This document shows, piece after piece, positions 1 to 7,672 of a stretch of DNA of 11,247 nucleotides (the stretch's first letter is position 1; every line of letters begins with the position of its first letter). Below the pieces are notes generated by a model that searched no databases, was not told the origin of the DNA, and saw only the letters and a program-made list of their open reading frames with translations. Both the position numbers and the translations under genes were made by a program. This DNA is from Candidatus Cloacimonadota bacterium (GTDB lineage Bacteria > Cloacimonadota > Cloacimonadia > Cloacimonadales > Cloacimonadaceae). The stretch is taken from NCBI GenBank assembly GCA_023230025.1, contig JALNYD010000068.1:1-11247 (forward strand), given 5' to 3'.

Positions 1-1090
1 AGTTAACAATCTTCATATTGGCAATCTCAATATCGTTTGCATACCAGGCACCCCAGGCTGTACGGAGAAATTCGCCATCCATTATCGTATCATCAATGCC
101 AGCACCTATCACCCTAACATGCGATTTAACGCCAGCAGGAAAGAGTTGGCTGTTGTTTGAGTTTGAGTAAATACCTTCAGCCAAGTGAATCGTCTTGGGA
201 TTTGCCGGGTTGGAAGCTATTCTCTGCATAGCGTAAACAATAGACTTAAATGGAGAATCTGCTGATAGGCCTGTATTGGTATCATCACCATCGGGTGAGA
301 CGTAAAGATCACTGTCTATATGAGTTAGATAACCCTCTTGGACATCTAATGTCACATTACAATTTCGAGCTCCAATAAAGTAACCATCGGGCTCAGATAA
401 GATACTGCTTCCTTGCAGCAAGTGGACATTGTAACTATTCTGTGTCTCATAATGAAACGTGAAACTGATATCCATGCTAATGGTTGCAGTGTTGTTGTAA
501 ACTGAGCATAGAGCATCTGGATCAAAGTATAGCATAACAGATTCGTCAAACGATATACCTCCACCCAGTCTTAAGGCCTGATTGTTAAAAATCTTTACGT
601 TAGATAATGAAAGATTCGAATGACTGCCAACACCAATACCACCTCCAGACTGAGCAATGCAGTTTCTGATAATGCAGTTTGAAACAATAGCACTAGAATA
701 GTTTCTAACATCCACTCCCCCCCCCGGATTGATCGGACTACCATAATAACCGTTTTCATTGTTGACCAAGGTAAATCCGCTTAGAGTTATGGTCTCACCG
801 TTGATCACTCTAACACAAGTGCTTAGATTACCGTCTATGATAGTATTCTCTATGTATGATGGCACAGGATCAGTTGAATATAGACTAACTATTGATATGC
901 TCTGCCCTATCAGATTGATATTCTCAATATACCTACCCGGATAAACCAGAACCACATCTCCATTTACTGAAGCATTTACAGCTGCCTGTATACTCGCATA
1001 TTGCTGAGATCCGTCCAGGGACACAGTGCGAGTAGTGCATACAACAAATGCAGGCAACAAGCATAGCAGAATGACAAGTAACTTTTTCAA
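1..1090 (-). CDS. Secreted parallel beta-helix protein with DUF1565-type motif (C-terminus beyond left edge)
   Basis: The open frame runs from a TTG start at 1088-1090 to the window edge, giving 363 visible residues without a stop. TTG is chosen because AAGGAG lies 5 nt upstream and the protein then begins with a good signal peptide: MKK followed by a hydrophobic run to about residue 18. Residues 33-54 have the common beta-helix opening (SIQAAV, then GD-V-V, then PGRY). Residues 130-180 hold short repeats of the type SNCIIRNC and NVKIFNN with glycine-rich turns, as in right-handed parallel beta-helix proteins. Residues 263-310 (YVSPDGDDTNTG, then SPFKSI, then TIHLAEGIY) match the DUF1565/'SPDGnDsn.G...PFkTI' pattern that often restarts a beta-helix. 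It is probably exported and may bind or process polysaccharide, but no catalytic residues can be named. It lies 59 nt downstream of the C10-peptidase gene in the same orientation, so co-transcription is likely. Architecture is clear; exact function unknown. Confidence 0.85.
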   Translation of the reverse strand, partial: MKKLLVILLCLLPAFVVCTTRTVSLDGSQQYASIQAAVNASVNGDVVLVYPGRYIENINLIGQSISIVSLYSTDPVPSYIENTIIDGNLSTCVRVINGETITLSGFTLVNNENGYYGSPINPGGGVDVRNYSSAIVSNCIIRNCIAQSGGGIGVGSHSNLSLSNVKIFNNQALRLGGGISFDESVMLYFDPDALCSVYNNTATISMDISFTFHYETQNSYNVHLLQGSSILSEPDGYFIGARNCNVTLDVQEGYLTHIDSDLYVSPDGDDTNTGLSADSPFKSIVYAMQRIASNPANPKTIHLAEGIYSNSNNSQLFPAGVKSHVRVIGAGIDDTIMDGEFLRTAWGAWYANDIEIANMKIVN

Positions 1091-1095
1091 GAGTA

Positions 1096-1101
1096 CTCCT
1101 T
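1096..1101 (-). promoter_or_regulatory. Shine-Dalgarno deciding a TTG start
   Basis: On the minus strand AAGGAG is followed by 5 nt and then TTG AAA AAG. No ATG or GTG gives both a ribosome binding site and a signal peptide here, so this site fixes the start of the left-edge beta-helix gene at position 1090. Confidence 0.75.
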
Positions 1102-1112
1102 GGTATGTATAG

Positions 1113-1139
1113 CTTGAGGCGGGAAAAAACCGCCCCAAG
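1113..1139 (-). terminator. Intergenic hairpin between the two secreted-protein genes (terminator or attenuator-like)
   Basis: The arms 1113-1122 and 1130-1139 are 10 nt each. In the minus-strand transcript they pair along their whole length (one pair is G-U) around a 7-nt loop containing six U. The hairpin begins about 10 nt after the stop codon of the 1435-residue gene and ends about 11 nt before the next gene's AAGGAG. No U-tract follows the stem in the minus direction, so it is not a classical intrinsic terminator. It may be a partial terminator, a processing site or a 3'-end stabiliser that sets the expression ratio of the two genes. Confidence 0.5.
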
Positions 1140-1149
1140 AGAGTTTCCA

Positions 1150-4100
1150 TTATTTCATCAGCAACATCTTGTGAATCAAGGTGTTTGTGGGAGTGATCAT
1201 CCTATAAAAATAAACTCCTGAAGATACTGTTCTACCTTTAGCATCAGTCCCATTCCAGACAACTGAATGATGCCCTGGGGCATAGCTATCTCTCACAAGG
1301 GTTCTTACCTTTTGCCCCTTGATATTGAACACCTCAATTGTCACAGGGCATTGTTCTGCCAGATCAAAGCTGATCGTAGTTTCCGGATTGAAGGGATTGG
1401 GGTAATTGCCAAATAGCTTCGTCACTGAGGGCAATGGAGGCTCTTCAGTTTTACCCAGCCGGATTTGTAAAAATTCCTTGCTTTCCGAAACCGATATTTT
1501 CCTGCTCTCAAATCGACCTGATTGTTTATTGAGGACGGAATAGTCAAGAACATGAGCATTGGCAGCTTTGCCAGGGAAGAACATTCTGAACTCCAAGTTC
1601 TTGAGTTCTTCGGTCGGATCATCGACATTTGTGATATAGGCATTTAACTGAACCTCGCCTTCCTTAATCACTGCTGCACCCTTACATTCTTCATCGATAA
1701 ATACTGCTACTTCAAGCGGTTTATCTCCATCTTCAAACTGGTTGAGGTCAATGGAAAGGAAGATTGGTATGTATTCAGGTTGTTCTTCATACTCGAAATG
1801 TGTAGCCATCTCCCGATAGTAGGGATCGGTAAATGGTGGATTGGGGTTGTCTCCGCCTAGCTTAAATTCGATGGGATCACTCCCGATGTAGCGGACTACA
1901 ACCATTTCTCCAGGATTGATAGTTATCTCTCTACCTCCAGTCGGGAAGCAGCCAAGCCATGTATCAGTATAGGCATCTGAAGGTTCATCACCGGGCTCGG
2001 GATTATAATCGAAGATCGGTAACCGAACCATTGCCCAATCCTCAGCAAGGATTGCTGTAACATTGTCCATAATAGGGTTAAGGGCATCAAATGGCATCAG
2101 GCTTTCAGATAAATAGTATCCAAGATATATCTCGCGATACGGGATACCAGTATTACTATCTACAGGACTGTTACCTCCAGGGGGAAGTATGTAATGATTT
2201 TGGGTATAGCGATCAAGATCCTGGATAAACATTCCTTTATTCATTGGATTATTGGGAAAATATCCCTGATACTGGATAAGCAGATCCTGAGCGTTCTCTG
2301 TAAGAGTCACCTTATATCCATTCTGACTGTGGACATAGTGTTCAGGTATACGTGTTGGATTCGCATAATCCCCTTCATCATTGTACTTCCATGTGATTTG
2401 GTGCAGAACTGGAATATATGTTTCAAACAGACCGTTACCCCTGAATTCATGAAATACATGATACAGCAAATTCTGCTCTCCGCTTTCGGGATAGTTAACA
2501 ACTCCGGGGATGCTGATGTATCTGATCTTATCACTTGTTAAACGGTGAAACCTGTGGATATGGCCGTCTAATAGAGGAATGGCACCGATATCCTTCTGAG
2601 TTCCATCCGCATCTCTATCACTATGATCGGTCAGCCAAGTTTCACCATCACCGTTAGTATCAGGATTTCCATTGTCGATGCATATCGACTTCACCTCTGA
2701 ATTCCAAATGGGGTGATAATTGTTGTCGAGGTGCATTTCTTGGACACTCATCACGGAATTCTCTATTAATGGAGAACTTGTGTTTCCTCCAAAATCGTAA
2801 CGGGGACTAGATGGGCTAAACAAACAGTGATTTGTGGTTAATCCTCTTGTTCTCCAATCAGGATGACCTTCTTCATAATCCCCCCATCTTATACCGTAAC
2901 TGCTACAGTTCTCAAACACGGTGTTATTAATGGTTGTAGGTGCACTTTGAAAGAGAACTAATCCACTACCATGGATGTTTGAGAATGTGTTGTTATCAAA
3001 CACAAAGTAATCTGTATTCTCGGGGGGAGTCCCATCTGGATACCAAGAGTAAACACCATACCCGTCATAAATGTTATTGGCAATCACATTTCTCGTAAAG
3101 GTCAAGCGGTTCTTACCCCAGTAATCACAGAAATATACGGCACCTTTGCGACTGGACAGGAACCTGTTATCAGTAAGAATCAGATGGGCGTGTGTGGTTA
3201 CAGGAATAACAGTATCAGTCAAGAACTTAATTGCCGGTTTCGCTCCATTATCGTGAGGTGTATCTGCTGCAAAAGTGCAGTTACGAAAGAGTAGATCGTT
3301 CAGCTTTTCAGTGTTTGCCACAAATACATCATCTGCTTCGCTTCTGCCTTGGTTGTTGTAAAAATTACAGTTGTCAAAATCAATATCAATGTCTCGGTGA
3401 TTTATCCGGGAATATACAAATACAGCTCCTCCCATGTCTCTACTAGTAGGATTTTCAATACCATCAGTTACAATGGTACTGTTGTTAGTAAACTCACACC
3501 CGGTAAACTGAGCTTGCCCATATAGGGCAACAGCCCCTCCTCCATTCCCGTTCAACGTATAGTTGTCAGTAAATGTGCAATATTCAAATCTTGGTGCATC
3601 AGTCTGAGATACTCCGCCAATAACGAATACAGCACCCCCAACTCCATTGGCTAGGATTAAATTGGATGTGCTAGGATTTCCAACTCGGTTATGGTAAAAT
3701 GTGCAATTAGAAATAATCGGTGCTGCTCCAGCTACTAATTCAATTGCAGCACCTCTTCTATATTGGCCTTCCTCGGTTAGATCACAGTCCAAAAAAGTGA
3801 TCCGGGAGATGATATCTTGATTGTCGATTCCAATCCCGGATAGTGTTATTGCAGGCAAACCAATAGTGGGATTATTGGTAATAAACACTCCATTTTGTGT
3901 CTCACCTTGTAGTTTTATGTGTTTGCCCTGCCAATTTAACCCGGAAGCGGTATAGCTTCCATCCAGGATAGCTACCGTTCCTCCATTTCTTACCAAATCT
4001 ATGCCATCCTGTATGGTCGGCACATCAGTCGGGACAACCACGACGTAAGGCCTGAGAGTAAGAACTATCGGGCCAGGGGAAATATGGTTTATTCCCATTT

Positions 4101-5457
4101 CGATGCTAATATCACAAATCTGGATGGGATTGAAGTAATTGCCTACATCAGTGATTGTGAAATCATATGTACCAGGGGGAAGCCTAAACTCAAAAACTCC
4201 ATTGTCCGATGTAAAGGTTGCGGATACCCCATCATGACCTATTGCGTCAAGACGAATGCCAGAATAGTCAGTGCTGCCATTTCCCAATTCGATTGTTTGA
4301 CTGATAGGAACACTAGGTGCGATCCCATAAAGCATGGAATGTTGGTAAGGATAGGGGTTAACCGGGTTTATGGGCTGTAAACTCCAATATTCAGGATAAC
4401 ACCAGGGTCTCCCCCAGTTGACCAAATTCAGCGTTGTATTCATATTTGTGGTTTGAAAACCTGAAATTATGTAAGCATGTCCAGCGGAGGCAAGTGTATA
4501 TCCAGCATATTCAATTGGTCTATTAAGCAATAACTGGTTTTTAATCAAATTTATCCATGCTTCATCAGAATACGAGTGAATACTTTTATCTGCCCACTGA
4601 CTATACATGCTCGTTTTATCGTAAACATATTTCCCGGAATGTGCAGAAGACCCAGATGAAGAGTAATCCATTCCCACCAGAATTCCACATGCAAAGCTCA
4701 ATGCGGCTTTATCATTATCTGATAGGGCAATGTTGTTGTTAAACTTATATTTAACTTCATCCATATACCCGTTCAGTGTAGTGAAATCAGGGAAATCGTG
4801 TATTGCTGCATCTAAGTCAATCTCGCATTCAAAACCATAAATACTGCTAGATGTGTATCTATCCGATTCTACTAATGTATAGTTCCAATGCTTGTAGTAG
4901 TTTAGTATCTGAGCTGCTGCAGTGGCCACACAACCAACAACACTTCGAACAGGCGGATTAGTGGAGTCATCCAATGGGCAATAGACATTATAGATGCCCT
5001 GGGACCCTCCCCATTGAGGAGTCTCAAGACCTATATCGTGCTGTTCTGTGATGCCTATAGTTTGATTGATTATGGCATTCCATATGGGAAGAGTATCTGT
5101 GTTGCTTCGGTTGTTGTTTTTTGCGTCTTCAATCTGAAGTGAGTACTCTAACAGTAAATATTCAGCATCTTCGTTAACTGGATCAACAGTATATGAACCT
5201 TCTGTACAAAATGCCAATATCGGTATGCAACAATCGTCTGCTGATACGAATACAAAGCCCTGGTTAAAGTTGATCATGTAGTATAGGGGGTCGCTCGCAT
5301 TCGGTAACGCAGCATAGTTATCAACAACGCGAGGTTGCTGTGTTTGTAATTCAATCCATTTTGTTGCGACTTCAAGGATCGTGGCTTGTGGCACTAGTTC
5401 TGAGAATAGCAGACTCAGCATAATGAGCATGCATACTGAAATAACAACCTTTTTCAT
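1150..5457 (-). CDS. Secreted C10 (streptopain-type) cysteine peptidase fused to a beta-helix and a FlgD-like/type IX-like C-terminal tail
   Basis: This is a complete 1435-residue protein. The ATG at 5455-5457 has GGAG 7 nt upstream, and residues 1-20 form a signal peptide. Residues about 60-90 (FVFVSADD, then PILAF) resemble the Spi/C10 prodomain. Residues 146-380 match a C10 peptidase: GCVATAAAQI with the predicted nucleophile C176, AGHAYIISG with the predicted H327, NWG at 347-349 and SMLYGIAP near 374-381. Residues about 390-470 look like a carboxypeptidase-regulatory/PEGA-type beta-sandwich (FRLPPGTYDFTITD). Residues 476-960 are a parallel beta-helix with repeats such as NCTFYHN, YCTFTDN, GCEFTNN and NCNFYNN. 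It closes with the IDNGNPDTN...DIGAIP signature. Residues 1345-1435 form a FlgD-Ig/Por-secretion-type tail (NYPNPFNPETTISF, GQKVRTL, SGVYFYRM). By family, it should be an exported protease activated by prodomain removal, exported or anchored through its tail. Substrate unknown. The usual GWGG-DG stretch after NWG is degenerate here. Confidence 0.9.
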   Translation of the reverse strand: MKKVVISVCMLIMLSLLFSELVPQATILEVATKWIELQTQQPRVVDNYAALPNASDPLYYMINFNQGFVFVSADDCCIPILAFCTEGSYTVDPVNEDAEYLLLEYSLQIEDAKNNNRSNTDTLPIWNAIINQTIGITEQHDIGLETPQWGGSQGIYNVYCPLDDSTNPPVRSVVGCVATAAAQILNYYKHWNYTLVESDRYTSSSIYGFECEIDLDAAIHDFPDFTTLNGYMDEVKYKFNNNIALSDNDKAALSFACGILVGMDYSSSGSSAHSGKYVYDKTSMYSQWADKSIHSYSDEAWINLIKNQLLLNRPIEYAGYTLASAGHAYIISGFQTTNMNTTLNLVNWGRPWCYPEYWSLQPINPVNPYPYQHSMLYGIAPSVPISQTIELGNGSTDYSGIRLDAIGHDGVSATFTSDNGVFEFRLPPGTYDFTITDVGNYFNPIQICDISIEMGINHISPGPIVLTLRPYVVVVPTDVPTIQDGIDLVRNGGTVAILDGSYTASGLNWQGKHIKLQGETQNGVFITNNPTIGLPAITLSGIGIDNQDIISRITFLDCDLTEEGQYRRGAAIELVAGAAPIISNCTFYHNRVGNPSTSNLILANGVGGAVFVIGGVSQTDAPRFEYCTFTDNYTLNGNGGGAVALYGQAQFTGCEFTNNSTIVTDGIENPTSRDMGGAVFVYSRINHRDIDIDFDNCNFYNNQGRSEADDVFVANTEKLNDLLFRNCTFAADTPHDNGAKPAIKFLTDTVIPVTTHAHLILTDNRFLSSRKGAVYFCDYWGKNRLTFTRNVIANNIYDGYGVYSWYPDGTPPENTDYFVFDNNTFSNIHGSGLVLFQSAPTTINNTVFENCSSYGIRWGDYEEGHPDWRTRGLTTNHCLFSPSSPRYDFGGNTSSPLIENSVMSVQEMHLDNNYHPIWNSEVKSICIDNGNPDTNGDGETWLTDHSDRDADGTQKDIGAIPLLDGHIHRFHRLTSDKIRYISIPGVVNYPESGEQNLLYHVFHEFRGNGLFETYIPVLHQITWKYNDEGDYANPTRIPEHYVHSQNGYKVTLTENAQDLLIQYQGYFPNNPMNKGMFIQDLDRYTQNHYILPPGGNSPVDSNTGIPYREIYLGYYLSESLMPFDALNPIMDNVTAILAEDWAMVRLPIFDYNPEPGDEPSDAYTDTWLGCFPTGGREITINPGEMVVVRYIGSDPIEFKLGGDNPNPPFTDPYYREMATHFEYEEQPEYIPIFLSIDLNQFEDGDKPLEVAVFIDEECKGAAVIKEGEVQLNAYITNVDDPTEELKNLEFRMFFPGKAANAHVLDYSVLNKQSGRFESRKISVSESKEFLQIRLGKTEEPPLPSVTKLFGNYPNPFNPETTISFDLAEQCPVTIEVFNIKGQKVRTLVRDSYAPGHHSVVWNGTDAKGRTVSSGVYFYRMITPTNTLIHKMLLMK

Positions 5458-5478
5458 GATTTTGCTCCATAATTTTCT

Positions 5479-5494
5479 AACTTGAGTTCAAGTT
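5479..5494. promoter_or_regulatory. Perfect inverted repeat in the 5' leader of the C10-peptidase gene
   Basis: AACTTGA-GT-TCAAGTT has perfect 7-bp arms and a 2-nt centre. It lies 10 nt upstream of the GGAG ribosome binding site (5465-5468) of the minus-strand peptidase gene. Its compact dyad form suits a repressor operator, and on mRNA it could form only a strained hairpin. No convincing -35/-10 pair was found nearby, so the operator role is inference. Confidence 0.35.
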
Positions 5495-6018
5495 GTTAAC
5501 TTATTAGGTATCAAGAGGCCCCTATTCACTTCGAATTCTCATCTTACAAGGGGTCGGCATCTCACTATCTATATATAGCTTCATCCCCTTAATAGAGAAT
5601 CAGCCTGATATTTAATATGGGTGCAAGCTAAATCCGTATCAAAACAAGAAACACAATATGTAGTTAATAACCTATGAACGCACTAATAGTAGTCCTGATT
5701 TCTATGTCAAGAAATTTTATTGATCAGGCATCACTCCAGCACTTGGGCAATAGATGAGTACTACCTGTGCTGAGTTGACAAATAATAAGTATTTGATAGG
5801 ATTGTTGTTAGCAAACAGAATCACATGTTTGACCATCATCAGACTTGGACATTTGAAGTATTGGTGATGATGTTTGAAGTTTTCAGTGAGGGGACATAGC
5901 TCCACTCACTACTAATAGCCCTTTTGAGTATCGGAATCAGAATCTTGACAGAAATGTTTACTGACTGATGCATACAATAATATCGGATTGCTTCGACACA
6001 CGCTAGTAGTAGATGATA
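5495..6018. other. AT-rich intergenic stretch without recognisable genes
   Basis: Only short open frames of about 60 codons occur here. Two overlap each other on the minus strand (5717-5905 and 5839-6030), lack ribosome binding sites and show no recognisable motif. The 5' part must hold the promoter of the C10-peptidase gene; a TATATA stretch near 5570-5578 is a possible minus-strand -10, but I could not pair it with a good -35. No RNA gene, CRISPR array or long repeat was seen. Confidence 0.5.
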
Positions 6019-6038
6019 GAATATGCTCATGCATATTC
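6019..6038. repeat. Perfect 8-bp inverted repeat with 4-nt loop
   Basis: GAATATGC-TCAT-GCATATTC is perfect in its arms (6019-6026 and 6031-6038). It covers the stop codon (6027-6029) of the minus-strand phage-head-like remnant. No U-tract follows in either direction, so it is not a clear terminator. It could be a protein-binding dyad or an element end, or chance in AT-rich DNA. Confidence 0.35.
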
Positions 6039-6338
6039 AATGTAAATCAAACTAGTTCCCGTTCGACACTTCCAATGAAAAGGCGGGAATGGAGTATGCG
6101 CTCCAGAGACACTTACCGGATTCATCTCTGAGTCATATTCGATCTGATCGTCCTTGATCCAGGGTGCGAGTGCTTTGATATATTCCCTTGCATCATCCGG
6201 CTGTTGGACTTGGTCTACAGTGCCATCAGGATACATCGTGTTTAGTTTGAAGTAACATAATCCATGCCCAGCCCTCCACCCAATATTGTATGGAGCTCCG
6301 CCCCCGAAGTAACACAGCGGCCTTAGTATGAAAATGCT
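6027..6338 (-). pseudogene. Remnant of a phage head morphogenesis-like (Mu F/SPP1 gp7-type) protein, C-terminal end
   Basis: The minus frame ending at the TCA complement 6027-6029 stays open up to position 6338, but the first ATG is only at 6234-6236 (69 residues) and no ribosome binding site precedes it. The last 20 residues carry FPPFHWKCRTGT (about 6054-6089), which resembles the PPFHxxCRxT motif near the end of phage Mu F/SPP1 gp7-type head proteins. The residues before it (PDDAREYIKALAPWIKDD) read like real protein. Full-length members of that family are several hundred residues, so only the end is left. The same motif recurs beyond the ATPase gene at 7802-7837. The resemblance is from memory of the family and was not searched. 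Alternatively it could be a small active gene of unknown role. Confidence 0.45.
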
Positions 6339-6360
6339 CTATGCAATAATAACAGGTATA

Positions 6361-6388
6361 TGTACAAATCATCTTGACAATTTGTATA
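6361..6388. promoter_or_regulatory. Candidate promoter/operator upstream of the ATPase gene
   Basis: TGTACAAAT and ATTTGTATA form an inverted repeat with a perfect 7-bp core (6363-6369 and 6380-6386) and a 10-nt spacer, matching at 8 of 9 pairs overall. The right arm overlaps TATACT (6385-6390), a fair -10 hexamer. The corresponding -35 position (about 6362-6367, 17-nt spacing) is poor, so transcription may need an activator or be repressed at this dyad. The ATPase start codon is about 30 nt downstream of TATACT. Promoter and operator roles are inferred. Confidence 0.35.
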
Positions 6389-6418
6389 CTGTGCTGAGTC
6401 TGGTACTCGGAGGTACTC

Positions 6419-7651
6419 ATGAAGCTATACCCAAGAAACCTGTTTGACCAGATACTGCCGAAACTCGACGGCAAGGAAGCGATCTTTATCTTCGGAGCCA
6501 GGCAGTGCGGCAAGACAACCCTGCTGAGACAGTTGATGCATGAGTTAGGCGAAGCGAAGTCGCTTTATATCGATATCGAGTATCCCGAAACGCAAACCGC
6601 CTTCAGGAAAGGCATCAGTGAAGTCCTGAAGTACCTGCGTTATCATCGTAAATCCGGGACTGGCCGCACCTTTGTCTTCATTGATGAGGTTCAGTATATC
6701 TCCGACCTTTCCCAGACCATTAAACTGCTGGTGGACCATCACGCTGATGAATTCAAACTGGTCATGACCGGTTCCTCCTCCGCCCTGATCAAACACCAGT
6801 TCCGCGAATCCCTAGTTGGTCGTAAACACATCTTTGAATTGTATCCGCTCAGTTTTGATGAATTCCTGCGCTTCAAGGAGGAAGGCTCTTTGACTGAGTA
6901 TATCCTGACCTCGCCGGAAGCCCTGCCTGTAAGTGAGATCAAGCGACTTGCTGCCTTGGCCGAGGAATACATCCTCTTCGGTTCATTCCCGAAACTGGTG
7001 CTCACTCCGGAGACGGATGGTAAACGTGCGATCCTGTTGGATTTGGTCTCGTCCTCCCTGATCAAGGATCTCAAGCATCTCTTCCAGATAGAGAAAATGG
7101 ATAATCTGAACCATCTGATCCGCTATCTGGCCGTCAACATTGGCCGTGAGATCAGTCTTAACGCGCTTGCCACGGAGGTCGGCCTACATCGGGAAACCCT
7201 CAGTAATTATCTGATGATCCTGGAGGAAAGCTACATCATCAAGATCCTGAAGCCATTTTACTCGAATCTTAGCACCGAACTTAGAAAGAGCCCCAAGGTC
7301 TACTTTGTTGACACCGGTATCCGGAATGTCCTGCTGCCTAATTTCAATGGCCTGGAGAGCAGGGTTGACCGGGGTTCTCTTTTTGAGAACTTCGTCTATC
7401 TAAACCTGTTTCACACTGCGGATCCGTTTACGGAGATCCGCTATTGGCGGACCAGAAACAAGCAGGAAGTTGACTTTGTGGTTAAGCGTGAAAACGTGCT
7501 GCGAGCCTACGAATGCAAGTTCAGCGGAGGGAAATCTGTCTCCTGGAGGGCATTTCTCAATGCCTATCCGCAGGCGGAGCGCAGGACAGTGGTGCTCAAT
7601 AACGCTGATCAAACCGCAAACGAAATGTATGGTTGGCAGAAGCTACTTTGA
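6419..7651 (+). CDS. AAA_14/DUF4143-type ATPase with C-terminal PD-(D/E)XK-like region
   Basis: This is a complete 410-residue protein. The ATG has GGAGG 5 nt upstream (6409-6413), so the start is secure. Residues 26-34 (GARQCGKTT) are the Walker A motif and 84-92 (TFVFIDEVQ) the Walker B motif with D89 and E90. TGSSS at 117-121 sits at the sensor-like position, followed by LVGRKHIFELYPLSFDEFL (133-151) with a conserved arginine, all typical of AAA_14/DUF4143 ATPases. The middle (about 225-290) contains a helix-turn-helix-like segment (LNALATEVGLHRETLSNYL). The end carries E323, D352 (KQEVDFVV) and E366-x-K368 (YECKFSG), the pattern of the nuclease-like fold in this family; whether it cuts DNA is unknown. 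About 400 residues is the usual family length. Members occur in many copies in some anaerobes, and their cellular role is not established. The gene stands alone, with phage-head-like remnants on the opposite strand on both sides. Confidence 0.92.
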   Translation: MKLYPRNLFDQILPKLDGKEAIFIFGARQCGKTTLLRQLMHELGEAKSLYIDIEYPETQTAFRKGISEVLKYLRYHRKSGTGRTFVFIDEVQYISDLSQTIKLLVDHHADEFKLVMTGSSSALIKHQFRESLVGRKHIFELYPLSFDEFLRFKEEGSLTEYILTSPEALPVSEIKRLAALAEEYILFGSFPKLVLTPETDGKRAILLDLVSSSLIKDLKHLFQIEKMDNLNHLIRYLAVNIGREISLNALATEVGLHRETLSNYLMILEESYIIKILKPFYSNLSTELRKSPKVYFVDTGIRNVLLPNFNGLESRVDRGSLFENFVYLNLFHTADPFTEIRYWRTRNKQEVDFVVKRENVLRAYECKFSGGKSVSWRAFLNAYPQAERRTVVLNNADQTANEMYGWQKLL

Positions 7652-7672
7652 AGGTTCGCCTGAAAACTCTTT

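Noticed and set aside
1018..1090. Lipoprotein signal for the left-edge beta-helix protein (cysteine at residue 18)
   Set aside because: The residues before the cysteine (FVV) do not fit a lipobox, which needs a small residue at -1; an ordinary signal peptide is more likely.
5717..6030. Two overlapping minus-strand open frames of about 62 codons
   Set aside because: They overlap each other, have no ribosome binding site and no recognisable motif; they look like chance frames in AT-rich DNA.
6374..6379. Perfect TTGACA -35 hexamer upstream of the ATPase gene
   Set aside because: At 16-18 nt spacing the downstream sequence around 6396-6402 (AGTCTG region) is not a -10, and TATACT is only 5 nt away, so this hexamer cannot pair with it.
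6226..6513. Minus-strand frame of 95 codons overlapping the ATPase start
   Set aside because: It is antisense to the well-supported ATPase start and its promoter, and is in a different frame from the motif-bearing remnant.
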